Shown in pieces: positions 34,350-47,669 of a DNA stretch of 64,000 bases. Source of the DNA: Saposhnikovia divaricata (lineage: Eukaryota; Streptophyta; Magnoliopsida; Apiales; Apiaceae); the NCBI GenBank assembly GCA_036435485.1, contig CM071598.1:183282148-183346147 (forward strand), given 5' to 3'. Below the pieces are notes generated by a model that was given only the letters and a program-made list of their open reading frames with translations, made no database searches and had not been told where the DNA came from. Within the stretch, counting starts at the first letter, position 1. Each line of letters starts with the position of its first letter. The position numbers were made by a program, and so were the translations under genes.

Positions 34350-35366
34350 ATTCTAACATCCCCCCTCAAACTCACGATGCTGCAGCAATGAGCGTTGAGA
34401 GTTTGTCAGATATGAAATGGAAGCGCGAAACAGAATGAGACTTTGTGAAAATATCAGCAATCTGGAGTGCAGAAGAGACATAAGGTAATTAGGTGATGGT
34501 ACTCTGCTGCAAATGTTGACGAGTAACATGACAATCAATCTCGATATGTTTAACGTGCTCATTAAATATGGAATTAAGAGCAATATAGACTGCACTCTTA
34601 TTATCACAACATAACGGAGTAAGACGAGTAAGCTTAACACCCAAATCTGTAAGCAACCAATGTAACCAAACAACCTCACAGGTAGTAGAAGTCATGACAC
34701 GATACTCAGCTTCCGAAGATAATCGATAAACAACATTATGCTTCTTAATCTTCCATGAAATAAGAGAATCACAAAGAAAAATACAAAAAATAGTAGTGGA
34801 TTTACGATCCTCAGGATCGCCAACCCAATCAGCATTACTATAAGCACGCAACTCTAAAGATGAGGAATAAAGAAACAAAAGACTCTGAAATTGAGTCCCA
34901 TGAAGATACTTGAGAATACGAAGAACTGCAGTCCAGTGTACGGTAGTAGGAAAAGTGATAAACTGACTAACTACACATGAACAGCATATGAAACATCTAG
35001 TCGAGTAACGGTGAGATAAATAAGACTACCAACAATCGTGCGATATAAACTAATAGATGCCAAAGGAAGACCATTATATGGAGAATATCTAGCATTCATC
35101 TCTAGAGGAGCATTCACAATCTTGTTATCAGTAAGACGTCCATGGTCAAGCAAATCAGCAATATACTTAGATTGAGAAAAAAGATACCCCTTTGGTGAAC
35201 TAGCAGCCTTAATTCCCATAAAGTAACGGAGCAAACCTAAATCTTTCACAGCAAAACAACGAGCCAATTCCTGTTTTAGTGACTCAATACCATCACAGTC
35301 ATCTCCAGTAATTATCATATCATCAACATATGAAGACAAAAGGATATGACCAGCATTTTCGTGCAT
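34350..35366 (-). pseudogene. copia reverse transcriptase end and RNase H
   Basis: 35366-34971 encodes the RT end with the catalytic box in LLSSYVDDMIITGDD and then FAVKDLGLLRYFMGIK. 34878-34489 encodes RNase H with SNADWVGDPEDRKSTT, LSSEAEYRVM and CDNKSAVYIALN. The last piece (to 34353) is in another frame and ends in EGGC before the purine tract. Frames change near 34930 and near 34500, so it cannot be translated as one protein. Confidence 0.88.
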
Positions 35367-35384
35367 TTTACAAATAAAGCAGAA

Positions 35385-35890
35385 TCATGCATGTCATCAA
35401 GAATCAAACAAAACAATTATAAAATTTAATTGTATTCGAACCAAAACGAGAGCTAACAAAAAATCCAATCAGCAAGAGAAGAATCATCCATGTCATCTAA
35501 TAACCAATCGAAACAACTTCAAAAGTTAAACTAAATTGCAACCAACTAACAAGAAAGAAAAATCCAAACAAACTGTAACCACCGAAAACAATACTAAAAC
35601 CAAAACCAAAACCAAATCCAAATCCACATTTGAATCCAATTCTAAAACCAAACCCAATAACAAATCCAAACCCAATCTAAAACAAGAATAGAATCCAAAC
35701 CGTATACAAATCTAACCAGCAAACTTTATCCAATCTAACTAGCAAACTTGTGTGCAAATTTAATATTCAACAAAAATCGACATCAAATCCATATCCAAAT
35801 TATAATTGAGAAAGCCAATTTATATGCGAAAGATATCACGATCAACTCTCAATAAAACAATCTCGAATCGAACCGATCCCGGATCGAATC
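35385..35890 (-). other. copia leader with low-complexity AACCAAA repeats
   Basis: Between the primer-binding site and the RT remnant. 35590-35700 consists of imperfect CCAAAACCAAAT/CCAAATCC repeats. No gag or integrase motif is present. Confidence 0.5.
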
Positions 35891-36099
35891 AACCTAGCTC
35901 TGATACCATGATAAAATAGAGGGAAAAGTAACACATTATTAAAAGCAACCCGAAGTTTATACTACAGTTTCAGTACTAAGTCTATATAAATTAAAATATC
36001 GAAAATATCCTTAACATGATAACATAACAAATACCTATATATTCAAACAATTTAGAACTCTACATGTGACACTACAGTGTGACACTATTTTACTACAAT

Positions 36100-36480
36100 C
36101 ATGATTAGACCTGGAAAATCGGATAATCGGACCGGATTTCGATCGGATTAATTTTGGAATGGAAGAATTTTCGGTTCTTACTTATTTTGATATAGTTTGG
36201 ATCGGATTGGATTTGATTCGGTTCAGATTAAATTTTGGTTTTGCATAATTTTGATGGGATTCGGTTTGGATCGGATTGATTTCGGATTTAATTGATTTTA
36301 GATAAAAATTGGATAAATTTTGGATTAAGATAGGATTAAATTTGGTTCGGATCGATTCAGGTCTTTTCTTATCTCGAATCAGATTTTGTTCAGATCAAAA
36401 TAAATTGGTTATGAATAATGTTGTATTGGTTTTAAATCATCATCGAATGTCAAATTTTGATTCAGAATTTATGCACACGC
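36100..36480. repeat. TCGGAT-rich repeat, left block
   Basis: Many short GGATCGGATT / TTCGGTT / TTGGATTCGG motifs. A similar block lies at 50270-50480 and 50725-50830 on the other side of the satellite and Athila region, so the two may be ends of one old element. Low-complexity TCGG-rich blocks like these are common in plant genomes. I cannot assign a class. Confidence 0.5.
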
Positions 36481-36499
36481 ACGTAGTCATATAGCCAAA

Positions 36500-36917
36500 T
36501 TTTAAATTCAAATTTTGGCTTTTTTTATTTTTTTTTATTTTTTAATTTATTTTAAAAATGGGGAAAAATAACAAAAAAAATAGAAAATTAGTGAAAGTAC
36601 GGTAAGATTCATCACATAAATCGTGAGTATGACCAATTTGGTGTGTATGAATTTCAGTTCAAAATTTGGCCTTTTTTCTATTTTTACTTAATTTTTTAAT
36701 TTATTTTACAAACTAGTTAAGTATTGGGGAGAAATCAAAAAAATGGAAAATTAGTGAAATTAGAGTGACATTCATCACACAATTAGTGAGTATGACCACT
36801 TGGTTGTGTATGAATTTTAGTTCAAAATTTTGTCTTTTTTCTATTTTTATTTAATTTTTAAGTTTATTTTACAAACTAGTGAATAATGGGGAAAAATTTT
36901 AGTTCAAAATTTGGTCT
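36500..36917. repeat. tandem repeat of about 160 bp
   Basis: Between two and three copies. Each has CAAAATTT-GGC/TC-TTTTT, a TTATTTTACAAACTAGT stretch, GGGGAAAAAT, and a GTGAGTATGACCA-TTGG box. It leads directly into the 176-bp array. Confidence 0.65.
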
Positions 36918-38038
36918 TTTTCCAAATCAAATAAATTTTTTTTTCTTAAATTTTGTCAATAACATTAAAATGGATGGTCCTTGACATCCTTATAGTTGGA
37001 TCATCGAGAATTATTTTTAAAAAAATTAAAACACGAATCTTGGACGAGGGTACGAGTCAAAGTACTAGTTCACCGTTAAATTACCAAATCAAAAAAAAAT
37101 TCCACAAATTTTAGCAATAACATTAAAAAGGATGGTTCTTGACATCCGTATGATTGGATCATTGAGAAATATTTTTATAAAAATTGAAACATGAATCAGG
37201 GACGAAACCCTATATAGGGGTACTAGTAAAAGTACTAGTTGACCGTTAAATTACCAAATTAAATAAATTTATTTCTTTCTGAAATTTTGGCAATAATATG
37301 AAAAATGATGGTTGACACCCGTATGGTTGGATCATCGAGAAATATTTTTTAAAAAATCAAAACAAGAATCAGGGACAAAACCCTATTTATGGGTACTAAT
37401 CAAAGTACTAGTTGATCGTTAAATTACCAAATCAAATTAATTTATTTTTTTCTATAATTTTGGCAATAACATTAAAAACCATGGTTCATGACATTCATAC
37501 AACTGGATCATCGAGAAATTTTTTTAAGAAACTTGAAGCATAAATCAGGGACGAAACCCTATTTAGGGGTACTAGTCAAAGTACTAGTTGACCGTTAAAT
37601 TACAAAATCAAATAAATTAATTTTTTTTCTAAATTTTTGGCAATAACATTCAAAAAGATTGATCTTGACATCCATATGGTTAGATCATCGAGAAATATTT
37701 TTAAAAAAATTGAAACACGAAACAGGGATGAAACCCTATTTAGGGGTCCTAGTCAAAGTACAAGTTGATCGCTAATTACCATATCAAATAAATTTATTGT
37801 TTTCTAAAATTTCGGCAATAACATTAAAAAGGATGGATCTTGACATCATTATGGTTGGATCGTCGAGAAACATTTTTAAAAATTTCAAACACGAATCAGG
37901 GACGAAACCCTGTTTAGGGGTACTAGTCAAAGTACTAGTTGACCGTTAAATTACCAAATCAAATAAATTTATTTCTTTCTGAAATTTTGGCAATAACATG
38001 AAAAATGATGGTTCTTGACATCCGTACAGTTGGATCAT
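36918..38038 (+). repeat. 176-bp satellite-like array, first half
   Basis: About six units. Successive GAC(GAAAC) landmarks lie at 37201, 37374, 37550, 37727 and 37901, giving steps of 173-177 bp. The unit core reads CAGGGACGAAACCCTATTTA, then GGGTACTAGTCAAAGTACTA, GTTGACCGTTAAATTACC and TTGACATCCGTACGGTTGGA. The array is cut at 38038 and resumes at 48518. It is non-coding. Confidence 0.9.
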
Positions 38039-39823
38039 TGATACATGCTAATTTTGTGTACATTTTATAGCATGTTATCTCTCATTTATCCTTAGTTTGC
38101 AATAATTTTGTGCTTGATTAGCATTGTTGGTAGCATTTTAATTTGGATTGCATGTTAAGATAATTTTTTATGTATATAGGATAATTTTAGAAGCAAAAGG
38201 AGCTTGGTTTCAGATCCTCAAGAGACCGTAGATTAGACCTGGACGAGCAATGAGGAAATAAGAATTGTCACAAAAATATGGAAAGTGATATATTCTTAAA
38301 ACGGGAATTCCGGTTGGAATTAATATAATTTTTGTTAAGCAAAAGGAGTCCGATTCTAGGCCCTCAATAAACCGCAACTTAAGACTTAAGGATTTATTTC
38401 TATTAATAAATAATTTATTTATTAAGAAAATTATATTTATAAATATCCAATAATATAGATATTTATTTTTATAATTTCTGGATAAAATTAGTTATTTATT
38501 AATTAAAGGTTACAAGCTGTGCGGGTTAAAAATCATTTCTATGGAACCCATCCATATAAGGACGAATTAGGCCCCTGATTGTTGATTTTTGTTTATCAAG
38601 TAGCGGCCCACCAGTTATGTTCAAATTGAATAAATGAATAAACAACTAAAAAAACAAGTTAATTTTATAAAACAAAAGAATCATTTTATAGAAAGTGGCC
38701 AGCTTTTCTAAAGTCACACTCGCCTCAAACACGCGTGAGACACACGCGCCGGAAAGCAAGCATAAAAATACCTGCGTGTCATCCACCTTCTCATGTTGTG
38801 GTTGGTCGTCGTTTCTGCAGGGCTAATTCAGTTTATTCAACAACAATTGTAGAAATATTAGGCAGCCGTCCGCCGCTGCTTTCCAGTCCTGTTTTGCTGC
38901 TTTCGGCTGGTTTATTATTCCTACATGGTGTGCTAAATTGTACTATAAATATGTGTGATTTTCATAGGTTTTTAAGAGACCCTTCGACTGAATGTTCAGA
39001 TATATTCTCTCAAATTTTCCTCTGCTTCCTTTGTAATTTTAGTTTTAATTCATGCACTTTAATTTTCTGAAAGTTTTATTTTGGTTGAAGATCGTAAGGT
39101 GATTTACTCCAAGCTTCAAGAGATTCTTCAAGTTGTATTTTCTTCACTCTAAACTCTTTCAATCATGATTTTACCCATTAATATATGCTTATTTTCTTTA
39201 TCTAGCATGAGTAACTAATTCTATAATCTGAGAATTAGGTAGTATTCATTGGTGATACATATTTGTTTGATTGTGATGTGAATTCTCTACTTTGCTAATC
39301 TATTATTGAGGGCTTAACCCAATTAAGGGAGTAGCTAACCTTTAATTGTATCCATAGGAATTATGATGAATTGGGAGAGGAGTCATATTTCTTGTTCTTG
39401 ATTTGGTAGACATAGTTTGATATTGAATCGGGAGATTAATAGGATAACTATGAAACTTATAATTCTTGGGTCTTCATAGTTTATAATTGTATTTCAATTG
39501 ATCATGGGAGTGACTTTTGAGGTGTAATTGTAGGCAGTATATTGTATCTTGGGAGGGAACATTATAGAATTTAGAAGGATTGTTTTTAGCAAAGTACGAG
39601 AGGTAGATATCGCATTACATCAACATTATTTAACCAATTGAAGAAACCTAGTTCTCGGGTTGCTTTTCCTCATCAATAAATCTTAGTTTTACTTGCTTAT
39701 AATTAGTTTACTTTAGTTAATAACAAGCACACCAATTATTTCTCACACTTCTAGATATTAAGAGATTAAAACTTGAACTTGAATTAATAGTCCTTCCCTA
39801 CGAACGAACTTATACATAGAAAA
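38039..39823 (+). repeat. outer Athila-like LTR, left copy
   Basis: 1785 bp starting TGATACATGC. The part from 38952 onward matches 47670-48505 closely (small indels, a few percent of substitutions). The short ORF at 38735-39070 is LTR sequence, not a gene. Confidence 0.8.
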
Positions 39824-41173
39824 TGATAGAGTATATTTTTATATATATTTTAGATGATTTTATTCTCATATTTATTGTGTTTTGCATTGATTTGGATTTT
39901 TATTTAATAGATTTTATTGTTTTATTGTAGGAAATAAAGAATTCATGACTTGGAAGGATTTGGAGCAAAAAGAGCTATTTTGGAGATAAAATAGGAGAAA
40001 ATTCGTATTATTGGGCTGCACAGGCTGCCTGCACTGTTTGGGTCATATCTTGAGTTCCAGAAGTCAGAATTTAACGATCTTACTGTCCACGCGAAGCTTA
40101 GGGAATTATCTTTAATTCAGAGGTGGTCCAGTAAGCAAAATCCAACTGGAAGAGCCCAGAAACAGAGGAGAAAAATAAGTGACGAATTTTACAAGAAAAT
40201 CCTATTCAATTATGGATATCTTTTTGTAAATTGATTAGAATATTAAAAATACTTTTATTAGGAGATAGAGATCAGATTTTATGAAGGAGTTTTATTATAA
40301 AAGAGGAGGAGAGCGTGAAAAGAAAAATATAGATACACACATTAGAACTTTGTAAACATCTTTGGTGGAGATTTGTGGAGAACTTTTATTTTCTTTGAAG
40401 ATTGAAGGTTTTTCTCTTTCTCTTTTCTTTATAATATGATTTGTTCAATTTATAATTCTTGTTTTGTTAATTCAATTATGAGTGAGTAGATAATTAATCT
40501 AGGGTTAAGTAGAACCCTAGTTATGATTGATGTGTGATTTTCCCAATTCCCCCAATTTGATTGTTTAATTGCTTTTGCTTATTGAGTTGTTTTAATTAGC
40601 AATTACAAATCAGACGTGATTATGTGTATTGTTTGAACCAATATCTAATTATCAACGAGAGTTGGATTTAGATGGTTGTGATTTATCCAATAAGAACATG
40701 AGATTCTCCATGAGAATAGGTAGAATGGATTGTTAGGAAATTAGGGTGCTATGCTTAATGTCTCTAATATGAATGATACCATGAGAATAGGCTTGATTGT
40801 ATTTTAGAGAAGCCATTAATACTTGAGAGAGGTTATTGGTATTCTTAGGGCGCATCTTTCCTGTTGAGCAGCGTACGATTAATTGGGGAGGGAATTCACA
40901 ATTGCATCAATTCATGCTAGTGGGGATACTTAATTCTGGATGTTTTTAATATTTGATTAATACAGTGAAATTCTCTTAGTATAAAATTAGTTTAATAATC
41001 TCTCAAAATCTATTGTGTTACTTGCTTAACCGAATTAAATCAGAAACAACTAGTGATTGATACGTTTGTCTCTGTGGGATCGACTCTGACTTACCCTACT
41101 ACATAGTTAGAAGGATTTGTTAGAATTATTATTTGATAGGCACGCGACGGCCTTGTCAGAAAAAATGACAACA
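39824..41173 (+). repeat. inner Athila LTR, left copy
   Basis: 1350 bp from TGATAGAGTATATTTT to ATGACAACA, immediately followed by the primer-binding site. No second copy is present in the window. Confidence 0.75.
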
Positions 41174-41196
41174 AATTGGCGCCGCCGCCGGGGAAG
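41174..41196 (+). promoter_or_regulatory. Athila primer-binding site
   Basis: TTGGCGCCGCCGCCGGGGA, the Athila-type site (Asp-tRNA-like), with CCGCC where many copies have GTTGC. Confidence 0.8.
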
Positions 41197-41574
41197 GCAC
41201 CAATATTAAGTTTAGGTTAATGATTTCTTATTGTTTAGATTTTATCAAATTTGTTTCCAAGATCTATCTTATTGGTGTTTTCTTTTTAGGTGCTATAACT
41301 CTTGTATGCGACGTTCTACAAGTGCGGGAGATTTAAAGTTTGATCCAGAAATTGAACGCACTTTTCGAGCTTTAAGGCGAGAGACAAAGCAAGGAAAGAA
41401 AGACACCATATGGAGGAACAAAGAGATCGTCAAGTTGTTAATCCTCCTGACCCACAAGTTGTTCTTGATGAGACTTCTATTTGGGATCATGAGACTCCCA
41501 ATCCTGTGAATTGCATGTACAAGACTCCTCAGATTAGCGCAGCTCAGTACAACATCAATCCGAGCTTAATTTAG

Positions 41575-44500
41575 ATGGTGAGCAATTCAGCTTTTGAAGG
41601 GGACATCGAGCGAGAGGATCCACACCATCATCTTGAGTGCTTCGTGCAGATGTGTGGTTCATTCAAAATCACTGGAGTTACTGCAGATCAGATTCGTCTT
41701 CACATGTTTCCTTACTTAATCAAAGGGAGAGCCATGGAATGGTTCCAACAACTTCCAGAAATTGCAGTTGCTACTTGGGAGAGTCTTTCTACCGAGTTCT
41801 TGTCCAAATATTATCCTTCTGACAAGACTCAACAAATGAGGACAATCATTCTAAGTTTCAAAACACAACCAGGTGAAGGCTTGTATCAGGCATGGGAGAG
41901 ATACAAGGCATTGTAGAGAAAATGTCCACATCACGGTTGTACTGAATGGATGATTCTGAGCACTTTTTACGGATCTTTGAATGCAGATATTCGCTTAAGT
42001 TTGGATGTGGCAGCTGGTGGAGATTTCAAGAAAACACCGGTTCATAAGGCAAAAGCACTTCTTGAGCAATTGACAGCAAATAACTATTCTTGGGCACCTA
42101 GTGGGATGAGCTCAGCTAAAGCAGTACAAGATACTGAGATGATGAACTTGCTGACTCTTAAATTGGATGCTCTTACTCAAGAGGTATGTGGACAAAAGGC
42201 GAATGTAAATGCTATTTCTTCTCCCATGGAAGGGTACAATGATTATGGTGTTAATCAGTGTTCTTATGCACAACAATTCCCAGAGGAAGCATCTTTTATT
42301 CAGGGAAGACAATCATGGCCTGTTCAGAATAACTCCTACTACAATCCAAATCAGAGGCCCAATAACAATCTTTCATACAGCAGCAATCATGCGGCTAATC
42401 CATCATATGCATTTCCTAAGCGAAATCAACCTCCTGGTTTTCAACCACGTCAGCAGTATCAGGCACAACAACAATATCAACCACCACCAAGGGAAAAGAA
42501 AGAACCTGCTGATTGGGTGGTTCCACTCAATAAAATGATACAAGGAACTACTGGGGCGTTTGCCAACATGGATACTAAATTTGAAAAGGTCGAGTCAAGT
42601 CTTGATCAGATGGCTTCATCTCAAAAGATGTTGGAAACGCAAATTGGCCAAATTGCGAATCAGGTTGGTGTTCGTGAGCAAGGATCAGTTCCTAATCAAC
42701 CAGACCTAAATGGTAAAGAACGCTGCAAGGCTATCACTTTGAGGAACGGAAGAGAATTGCCAGAAATTAAGGCTATCAAGCCTAGAGAGAAGGTCCGTGC
42801 AAAAGAAGATGAGTTAGTGGAAGCTGAAGCAGAAATTTCAGAGAAGGTGAATGATGAGCAAAAGGAAGAAGAGGACACACCAAAAGTACCAGTGAAACCA
42901 TATGTGCCTCCAATTCCTTTCCCAAAAAGGCTTCATAACAGGCAATTGGAGAAACAGTACGAGAAATTCTTGAAAATTTTTCGGCAATTGCATATAAATA
43001 TTCCTTTTACTGATTCTTTGGCCCAAATGCCACTCTATGCCAAATTTCTGAAGGAGATGTTGTCCAGAAAGCGGAAACTTGAGGATGTGGAAACTATTAC
43101 TCTAAATGCGGAGTGTAGTGCAGTCATACAAAAATCAATTCCGTAGAAGTTAAAAGATCCTGGAAGCTTCTCTTTGCCATGCACTATTTGAACAATCGAG
43201 AATATTAAAACCTTGTGTGATTTAGGGGCTAGTGTAAGTTTAATGCCACACTCCATTTGTGGAAGACTTGGTCCTGGAGAGCTCAAGAAGATAAGAATCT
43301 CACTTCAGTTGGCTGGTCGTACTATCAAGTATCCTTTGGGAGTCATTAAGGATGTACTTTTCAAAGTGGATAAATTTTTTATCCCTTGTGATTTTGTGGT
43401 GTTGGAGATGGATGAAGATGTTGAGATGCCCAATATCTTGGGAAGGCTATTTTTAGCTACTGCTGGAACCACAATTGATGTCAAAGCTGGAAAATTGACA
43501 TTAAATGTTGGTGATGAAAAGGTTGAATTTGATCTCAACAAAGCTATGAAGATGCCTTCATTTGATGCTACATGTTTCACTGTTGACATAGTGGATGAGA
43601 TCGTAAGTCTTGAAGATACAGACTTAGCAGAAGTGGAACAAGCCTTAAATGATAAAGAAGTTGAAGAATCACTTGCACTTGATATGCAAGAAATAGGTAC
43701 GCCGACAATTGAGATGGCACTTTCAATTTCAGAGGCACCTCAGGTAGAACTCAAACCTCTTCCTTCTAATCTAAGCTATGCCTTTCTTGGTCCTAATGAT
43801 ATATATCCTGTGATAGTGTCTGCTTTGCTCCATGATGATAAACTAGATAAATTGTTACATGTACTTAGGCAATTTAAATCATCAATTGGTTGGACAATTA
43901 AAGATATCAAGGGAATTAGCCCCGTTCTTTGCATGCATAGGATTTCCTTAGAAGATAATCATAAACCTGTGATTGAGGGACAAAGAAGATTGAATCCTAA
44001 TTTGTAAGATGTGGTTAAGAAAGAGATAACTAAGTTGTTAGATGCTGGCATTATATACTTTGTTCCACATAGTAACTAGGTTAGTCCAATACATGTTGTA
44101 CCTAAGAAGGGTGGGATGACTGTCGTGCATAATGAAAATAATGAATTAATCCCCACTAGGACTACAACAGGTTGGAGAGTTTGTATTGATTACAGGAAAT
44201 TAAATAATGCTACTCGCAAAGATCACTTTCCTCTCCCATTTATTGATCAAATGCTCGAAAGACTAGCGGGTAATGAGTATTATAATTTTCTAGATGGATT
44301 CTCGGGATATTTTCAGATTTCCATTGCTCCCGAGGATCAAGAAAAGGCAACCTTTACTTGTCCTTAAGGTACTTTTGCATATCGTAGACTACCCTTTGGT
44401 TTGTGTAATGGACCATCTACTTTTCAAAGGCTCATGACGGCCATATTTTCAGATTTTATAGGAAAAACCATGGAAGTCTTTATGGATGACTTTACTGTAT

Positions 44501-46654
44501 ATGGTTCTTCCTTTGATTCTTGTTTAACTAGTTTGTCTCAAGTGTTGTAGAGATGTGAAGACACTAATCTTGTTCTTAACTGGGAGAAGTGTCATTTTAT
44601 GGTAAAGGATGGTATTGTGCTTGGGCACAAGATTTCGTGTAAAGGCATTGAGGTGGACAGGGCAAAAATTGAATTGATTGAGAAATTACCACCACCCTCA
44701 TCTGTAAAGGGGATTAGAAGTTTTCTTGGACATGCTGGTTTTTACCGCAGTTTTATCAAAGATTTTTCTAAAATTTCTCGTCCTCTTTGTTATTTACTTG
44801 AAAAGGATAGGTTGTTTGATTTTGACGAGGATTGTCTTGTTGCTTTTAACAGGTTGAAGAAGGAACTTACTTCTGCACCAATCATGTCAGCCCCTGATTG
44901 GAGCTTGCCTTTCGAGCTCATGTGTGATGCTAGTGACTATGCTGTGGGAGCTGTTTTGGGCCAAAAGAAGGAAAAACGCATGCATGTGATATATTATGCA
45001 AGCAAGACACTTGATGATGCACAAATCAATTATGCAACAACTGAGAAAGAACTACTTGCTGTGGTTTTTGCCTTTGACAAATTCAGATCCTATCTTGTTG
45101 GGTCTAGGGTGATTGTTTATACGGATCATGCTGCGATTCGTTACTTAATGAAAAAGAAGGATGCCAAGCCTCGTCTAATCCGTTGGATTCTTTTACTCCA
45201 GGAGTTTGATCTTGAAATTTGAGACAAGAAAGGTTCTGAAAACTTGGTAGCTGATCATTTATCCAGGTTGGACCAGGGAGATAGAGTGGTAGGAGTTAAT
45301 ATACCTATCAATGATGCCTTTCCGGACGAAACACTTCTTGTTGTATCTTTGTCTACACCATGGTATGCGGACTTCATCAATTATATCGTGGGTGGTATTG
45401 AGCCAAGTGAATTGACTTATCAACAAAAGAAGAAATTCTTGTTTGATGTAAAACACTACTTCTGGGAAGAACCACTTTTTTACAAGGAATGTGCTGATGG
45501 TATCATGAGGAGGTGTGTGCCACACGAGGAAATTCCTAATGTCTTGAATCATTGTCATGCTTTAGAGTGTGGTGGTCACAATAGTAGCACAAAAACGGTG
45601 GCAAAAATTTGGCAGTCTAGATTTTATTGGCCTTCAATGTATCAAGATGCCAGAAGCTTTTTTGCAACTTATGACCGATGTTAAAACACAGGAAATATTG
45701 CAAGACGGAATGAGATGCCTTTGCAACCTATTCTTGAGGTTGAGCTTTTTGATGTTTGGGGGATAGATTTCATGGGTCCGTTCCCATCGTCTTGTGGGAA
45801 CAAATTTATTTTGGTGGGAGTTGATTACGTCTCTAAGTGGGTGGAGGCGATTGCTAGTCCTAGAAATGATGCTAGAGTGGTGAAAAAGTTTTTACAAAAG
45901 CATGTCTTCACAAGATTCGGAGTGCCTAGGGCCATAATCAATGATGGAGGGCCTCACTTTTGCAATAAATTAATTGAAGATCTTTTACGAAAGTATGGAG
46001 TGACTCAAAAAGTTGCTACACCTTATCACCCTCAAACTAGCGGGCAAGTGGAGATTTCAAATCGAGAGCTTAAACAAATTCTTGAGAAAACAGTGGCTAG
46101 CTCCAGAAAAGATTGGGCAATGAAGCTTGATGATGCTTTATGGGCTTATAGGACGGTATTCAAGACACCTATTGGTATGTCTCCTTATAGGTTGGTGTTT
46201 GGAAAATCATGTCATTTACCCGTGGAAGTGGAGCACAAAGCACTTTGGGCGACAAGATTCTTGAACATGGAATTACAACCTGCGGCCTGCGGGACTTAAC
46301 AGATTGATGCAACTAAGTGAACTTGATGAGTTGAGACTTAAATCCTATGAAAGCGCTGCAATTTATAAGGAGAAGACAAAGAAGTGGCATGACAGGCACA
46401 TTAGACCGAAAGAGTTTGAAGTTGACAAACAGGTGCTACTGTTCAACTCAAGGCTGAAACTCTTTCCCAGAAAATTGAAGTCAAGATGGTCTGGTCCGTT
46501 CAAAGTTGTCAAGGTATATCCGTATGATGCTGTGAACATCAGTCGAGATGGTTCCGAGGTGTTTAAAGTGAATGGGCAAAGACTCAAGCCATATTTAATT
46601 GGAGATGACATTCCAAGAGGAGTCAATTGGCTTCTCTCCAATCCTCAAGCCTAA
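41575..46654 (+). pseudogene. Athila gag-pol, nine in-frame stops and one frameshift
   Basis: One reading frame from 41575 to about 46275, then a shift into the frame ending at 46654. In-frame stops are at 41914, 43144, 43189, 44005, 44077, 44365, 44548, 45220 and 45682. Order: gag (FEGDIEREDPHHHLECFVQM, AMEWFQQLP, later NQPPGFQPRQQY and CKAITLRNGRELPE); protease (TLCDLGASVSLMP); reverse transcriptase (WRVCIDYRKLNNAT, RRLPFGLCNGPSTFQRLM, VFMDDFTVYG); RNase H (FELMCDASDYAVGAVLGQ, TEKELLAVVFA, VYTDHAAIRYL); integrase zinc region and core (VWGIDFMGPF, IINDGGPHFCNK, GQVEISNRELK); and a C-terminal region ending LKPYLIGDDIPRG. The gag and protease style is diagnostic of the Athila clade. Catalytic residues of RT and integrase survive, so decay is by scattered point mutations. 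Confidence 0.93.
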
Positions 46655-46908
46655 GTTCATCACGAGAGGCGTCGAGCTAATGACTTTAAACAAGCGCTAT
46701 TTGGGAGGCAACCCAAGGAATTTTGTTGTTATGTAGTAAGTTATGTGTTAAGATTTGTAGAATATTCTTGTGTATTTGGACAATGCAGGAGGATCTTCAT
46801 TTCAAGATGGATGCCACAATTGCATTTCTTGGTTGCACACTACCACCTCAACCATGATTCAGGGGAGTTCCTTCTTCTCTTCCTTGCATATTAGTCCATT
46901 GTGTTGTC

Positions 46909-46944
<36 letters not shown>

Positions 46945-47669
46945 TGTTTCTTTTTTTTATATGTGTTAGTGGTTGTTTCTTGTGGACAACAAATGTGATA
47001 AGTTGGGGGGGTTGTGTTCATTTAGATAGAATCTTATTGGGTTATGTGTGTTATAGTATAGTAAAAAAAATTAAAAATCATAAAAAGAATTCTGGCCTTG
47101 TAAAAAGATCACTTATTGTAATTTGCCTTAATGCACCCATGCATGCTATAGGAATTTTGTGTTATTGACGCTTTTGATTGAGAAAGGGGATGCTTTGTTC
47201 TTGTGCACACACATACAATAACAAGTTGAAACTGGTAGACTTTTTGAATATAAGGACATGAATATGTGCAAGATGATTTGGTTTGCATGCTTTGAGTACA
47301 AGTAGGTGCATTAGAGAGACTATTTACTTGGGATTGATTATGTTTTGCCACCAAGTGAGCTTTTGATCCTGTATGCATATCTTTTGCATCTTATATTCGT
47401 TTGCTTGAGTGTCCACATGTTGTTTGTGTTTGTGGGAGTAAAAATGTGTGCAAAGGAGGTGCTTATTGATGGTCATTGCTTTGGGAAATATCCTGTTTGG
47501 TTATTTACTTGTTAGTCGAATTCTATAAGATCATGAAGGATCATTGTACTTGTTTATATATTAGTTCCATAGCTCTTCCAAAAAAAATATTTATATGAGA
47601 GCATACTTATGTTTGTATGATCCTTCTTTGTTCGACTAATCAAGTTATTTGTTGGAAAAAGAATTCAAG
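46655..47669 (+). other. Athila 3' non-coding region
   Basis: Follows the integrase end. Contains an AT microsatellite (46913-46940) and a purine tract-like GTTGGGGGGGTTGTG (about 47001-47015). No envelope-like ORF. It joins the truncated outer LTR at 47670. Confidence 0.55.

Larger units (their letters stand above)
34209..36049 (-). mobile_element. Ty1/copia retrotransposon, internally deleted
   Basis: Short LTRs at 34209-34358 (150 bp, 3' LTR) and 35909-36049 (141 bp, 5' LTR), both with TG...CA ends on the minus strand. A perfect 5-bp target duplication ATTTA flanks them (34204-34208 and 36050-36054). The primer-binding site TGGTATCAGAGCTAGG (complement of 35893-35908) adjoins the 5' LTR, and a purine tract GAGTTTGAGGGGGGA adjoins the 3' LTR. 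Only 1.84 kb remains of about 5 kb. Gag, protease and integrase are gone; the end of RT and RNase H persist. The LTRs are well diverged, so this is an old copy. Confidence 0.92.

Noticed and set aside
47109..47378. 89-codon minus-strand ORF in the Athila 3' region
   Set aside because: No homology recognised. Athila envelope-like ORFs would be on the plus strand and have membrane segments.
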